Shown here: in pieces, positions 61,885 through 64,000 of the stretch | Numbering within the stretch: position 1 is the stretch's first letter | Layout: each line of letters starts with the position of its first letter | Source: Halorussus halobius | GTDB lineage: Archaea > Halobacteriota > Halobacteria > Halobacteriales > Haladaptataceae | Assembly: GCF_004765805.1 (NCBI RefSeq) | Contig: NZ_SBIU01000003.1 | Span: forward strand, 930,001-994,000 | Direction of reading: 5' to 3' | Length of the DNA stretch: 64,000 nt | Notes under the pieces: generated by a model | The model's input: only the letters and a program-made list of their open reading frames with translations | What the model was told of the DNA's origin: nothing | Databases searched by the model: none | Made by a program: the position numbers and the translations under genes

Positions 61885-63411
61885 ATGCGAACGAGCATCG
61901 CAGTCGCAGTCGTCCTGATGCTCGTCGTCGCGGGCTGTTCGCAGGCCCCCGGCGGCGCGACCGAGACGACCGACACGCACGTCAACGCCACGACCCAGCC
62001 CGAGCCGACGACCCAGTCGGGTTCGGACGGGACCACCGACGCGGACGAATCGCAGGCGGTCGTGAAGCCCGACGACCCCGAGACCGACGTCCTCGGCTGG
62101 GAGGACGGCGTCTGGTACAACGAGACCATCGCCGTCGACGCCGAGGACGGACTGAACGACACGGAGCTGAACCGGACCGTCTCGCGGGCGATGGCCCGCG
62201 TCGAGCGGATTCGCGGGCTGGAGTTCGACGAGCGCGTGCCGGTCACCATCCAGACCCGCGAGCAGTTCCGCGGCGAGCAAGACGACGGGTCGACGCCGGC
62301 CGACCGCCGGGTGTTCGACAACGTCAAGTTCGAGTCGCTGTTCATGATCGGCGAGGACACCGACTCCATCGCGGTCCAGAACTCCAACGCCGGGTCTTCG
62401 GTCGGCGGCTACTACGACCCGGGTGCCGAGGAAATCGTCGTGGTCTCGGAGAACACGACCACGCCCGAACTCGACGAGATTACCCTCTCGCAGGAGCTGT
62501 TCCACGCCCTCCAGGACCAGAAGTTCGACTTCTCGTCGTTCAACCAGTCCACGCGCGAACTCCACAACGCCAAGGACGGCCTCATCGAGGGCGACGGCAA
62601 CTACGTCGACCACCTCTACTCCCAGCACTGTGCCGACGAGTGGGGCGGCGACTGCCTGCGGCCGGACAGCGGCGGCGGCGGTGGCGGCGAGCTCGCCAAC
62701 TACGGCCCGTACCTCCTGCGCTATCAGCCCTACAGCGACGGCCCCGCGTTCGTCCGGCAGGTCCGCGAGCGGGGCGGCTGGGAGGCGGTCAACGACCTGT
62801 ACGAGGACCCGCCGGCCAGCACCGAGCAGGTCATCCACCCCGAGAAGTACGGCGAGGACGAACCGGCGGAGTTCACCGTCGACGACGCCTCGGGCGACGA
62901 CTGGGACCGCCTCCGGCTCGACGCGCGGCCGAGCTACGCCAGCGTCGGCGAGGCGGGCGTCTTCACGATGTTCTTCTACCCCTACTACGACAGTCAGGGC
63001 GGGACCCAGCTCGTCCCCGCCCGGGACTTCTTCAACTTCCGGGAGGGCACCGACCAGCTCCGACAGGTCGACCCCTTCAACTACAACAGCAGCTACTCCC
63101 ACGGCTGGGACGGCGACAAGCTCGCGGTCTACACCAGCGAGACGGCCGGGGAGAACGAGACCGGCTACGTCTGGAAGACGGTGTGGGACTCCGAGCGGGA
63201 CGCCGAGGAGTTCGTCGACGGCTACCGGCAGGTGCTGGAGTACAACGGCGCGTCCGCGGTCGGCGACCGCGCGAACACGTGGCGAATCGAGGGCGACGAG
63301 TTCGGCGACGCCTTCTACGTCGACCAGCAGGGCGACGAGGTCGTAATCGTGAACGCGCCCACGGTGTCGGACCTTTCGGGCGTCCGCGAGGGCGCGGCAC
63401 CCGAACAGTAG
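61885..63411 (+). CDS. Hvo_1808-type surface lipoprotein
   Basis: A 508-aa protein. RTSIAVAVVLMLVVAGCSQ is a lipoprotein signal with lipobox Cys. After a Thr-rich linker it has the large conserved domain of Hvo_1808-like haloarchaeal surface proteins (VNATTQPEPTT, WEDGVWYNETIAVDAEDGLN, ARVERIRGLEFDERVPVTI). A LSQELFHALQDQKF segment looks like a gluzincin-type HExxH helix in which the first His is replaced by Gln. It is probably exported; function unknown. Confidence 0.88.
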   Translation: MRTSIAVAVVLMLVVAGCSQAPGGATETTDTHVNATTQPEPTTQSGSDGTTDADESQAVVKPDDPETDVLGWEDGVWYNETIAVDAEDGLNDTELNRTVSRAMARVERIRGLEFDERVPVTIQTREQFRGEQDDGSTPADRRVFDNVKFESLFMIGEDTDSIAVQNSNAGSSVGGYYDPGAEEIVVVSENTTTPELDEITLSQELFHALQDQKFDFSSFNQSTRELHNAKDGLIEGDGNYVDHLYSQHCADEWGGDCLRPDSGGGGGGELANYGPYLLRYQPYSDGPAFVRQVRERGGWEAVNDLYEDPPASTEQVIHPEKYGEDEPAEFTVDDASGDDWDRLRLDARPSYASVGEAGVFTMFFYPYYDSQGGTQLVPARDFFNFREGTDQLRQVDPFNYNSSYSHGWDGDKLAVYTSETAGENETGYVWKTVWDSERDAEEFVDGYRQVLEYNGASAVGDRANTWRIEGDEFGDAFYVDQQGDEVVIVNAPTVSDLSGVREGAAPEQ

Positions 63412-63415
63412 CGAC

Positions 63416-63865
63416 TCACCTCTCGTCCGCCGACGACTTCTCCCGCGTCTCGCGCTCGTCCGACCGCTCCCCGGAGTCGTCCGCGCGCGCGGTGTCCTCC
63501 GAACGCGTTCCCTCGTCGGAGCGCGTCGGTCGCTCGGACCGGTCGGGCCACGTCACGCCGCCGAGGAAGGGGACGCCGACCTGCTGGGCGGCCCGGGATA
63601 TCATGTGCGCGCCGGTCGGCACCGACAGGAACAGGAACAGGATGCCGACCAGCGACGGCAGGCCGTAGCCGCCCGGCCCGAATCGGACGAAGCTCGCGAG
63701 GAAGATGGCGGCGGTGCCCAGCGTCGTGGGCTTGCTCGTGGCGTGCATCCGGTTGTACACGTTCGGCAGTCGGAGCAGTCCGACGGTGCCGACCGTCAGG
63801 AAGAAACACCCGACAGCGACCAGCGCGACCACGAGCCAGCCGCGTATCGTTGCGACCACGTTCAC
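63416..63865 (-). CDS. mnhG: Mrp/Mnh antiporter subunit G
   Basis: A 149-aa protein from GTG 63865. Three hydrophobic segments (WLVVALVAVGCFFLTVGTVG, LGTAAIFLASFVRFG, LVGILFLFLSVPTGAHMISR) and LLRLPNVYNRMHATSKPTTL are the MnhG signature. A hydrophilic D/E/R/S-rich tail of about 45 residues is added. It overlaps the mnhF stop by four bases. The Mrp complex exchanges Na+ for H+. Confidence 0.93.
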   Translation of the reverse strand: MNVVATIRGWLVVALVAVGCFFLTVGTVGLLRLPNVYNRMHATSKPTTLGTAAIFLASFVRFGPGGYGLPSLVGILFLFLSVPTGAHMISRAAQQVGVPFLGGVTWPDRSERPTRSDEGTRSEDTARADDSGERSDERETREKSSADER

Positions 63866-64000
63866 TCCCTCCGTTCGATGATGCTGCCCTCGGTGATGTA
63901 CTTGGCCACCGTGACCGTCGAGAGGAAGCCGATGATGGCCAACACGAGGCTGACGGTCACGAACAGGCCCCGGCCAGTCCGGAGCGCGAACAGCACCGCG
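63862..64000 (-). CDS. mnhF: Mrp/Mnh antiporter subunit F, partial (C-terminus)
   Basis: The frame enters from the right edge and ends at 63862. It reads ...GLFVTVSLVLAIIGFLSTVT, then VAKYITEGSIIERRE, the last helix and tail of MnhF. The stop overlaps the mnhG start (GTGA). The rest of the operon lies outside the window. Confidence 0.88.
   Translation of the reverse strand, partial: AVLFALRTGRGLFVTVSLVLAIIGFLSTVTVAKYITEGSIIERRE

Noticed and set aside
61840..63102. Long minus-strand frame opposite the Hvo_1808-type gene
   Set aside because: Antisense shadow; no motif, and the plus strand encodes a recognisable lipoprotein.

Overview
The window is chromosomal DNA of a halophilic archaeon (class Halobacteria). 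Proteins are strongly acidic, most of the DNA is very G+C-rich, starts are often leaderless with TATA-like boxes, and there are archaeal hallmarks: aIF2 beta and gamma, RNA polymerase E'/Spt4, SecD/SecF, Pus10, GTP-dependent dephospho-CoA kinase, MptD, Azf and Hvo_1808-type lipoproteins. I cannot fix the genus from sequence alone.

Left part (1 to about 18.8 kb) is an accessory island with visibly lower G+C. Its core is a probable anti-invader system in two divergent arms sharing one 142-bp promoter region (5978-6119). Leftward are a DUF499 (COG1483) ATPase, a small 93-aa protein and a DUF1156 (COG1743) zinc-ribbon adenine-specific DNA methylase cut by the window edge. Rightward are an SNF2 helicase, an unknown coiled-coil/zinc-ribbon protein, a tiny tail-anchored membrane protein and a COG1205 helicase with a C-terminal cysteine cluster (DUF1998). 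The set recalls DISARM and Pgl-like systems but matches no arrangement I know exactly. It is followed by an IS1182-type transposase, then a membrane protein, a Tat-exported PKD hydrolase and a FilR1-like regulator. The island ends in a degenerate 209-bp direct repeat and tRNA-Pro(CGG), whose 3' end faces the island, as expected of an integration site.

Right part (18.9-64 kb) is mostly high-G+C core genome: LOG-like protein, isoaspartyl peptidase, a repeat-rich acidic secreted protein, TrkH, HIT protein, CDF transporter, a TumE-like toxin-antitoxin pair with a perfect palindrome in its promoter, t6A methylthiotransferase, DeoC, Pus10, DUF2270, MATE transporter, RNase HII and secF-secD. Next is a translation/transcription cluster (aIF2 gamma, PIN protein, Rpo7, Spt4, dephospho-CoA kinase), then a thioredoxin-reductase-like protein, a VapBC-like pair, ThiD-ThiN with an inverted repeat at its promoter, a copper pair (four-helix Cys-rich protein and HMA chaperone), a CBS protein, MptD, aIF2 beta with TRAM, Azf, a lipoate-ligase-like protein, two tail-to-tail PQQ-propeller lipoproteins, a cysteine hydrolase, an Hvo_1808 protein and the mnhF-mnhG end of an Mrp antiporter operon.

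Several long intergenic gaps (31.2-31.8, 34.1-34.5, 38.6-39.1, 53.8-54.4 kb, and possibly 50.9-51.1 kb) hold an interspersed repeat family. It is built of short GCGGTCGCGGTGC-type units, GC-rich inverted arms and a recurring AGTAGCTAGC core. Two 130-bp copies differing at only three positions lie in opposite orientation on either side of the rnhB-secFD segment.
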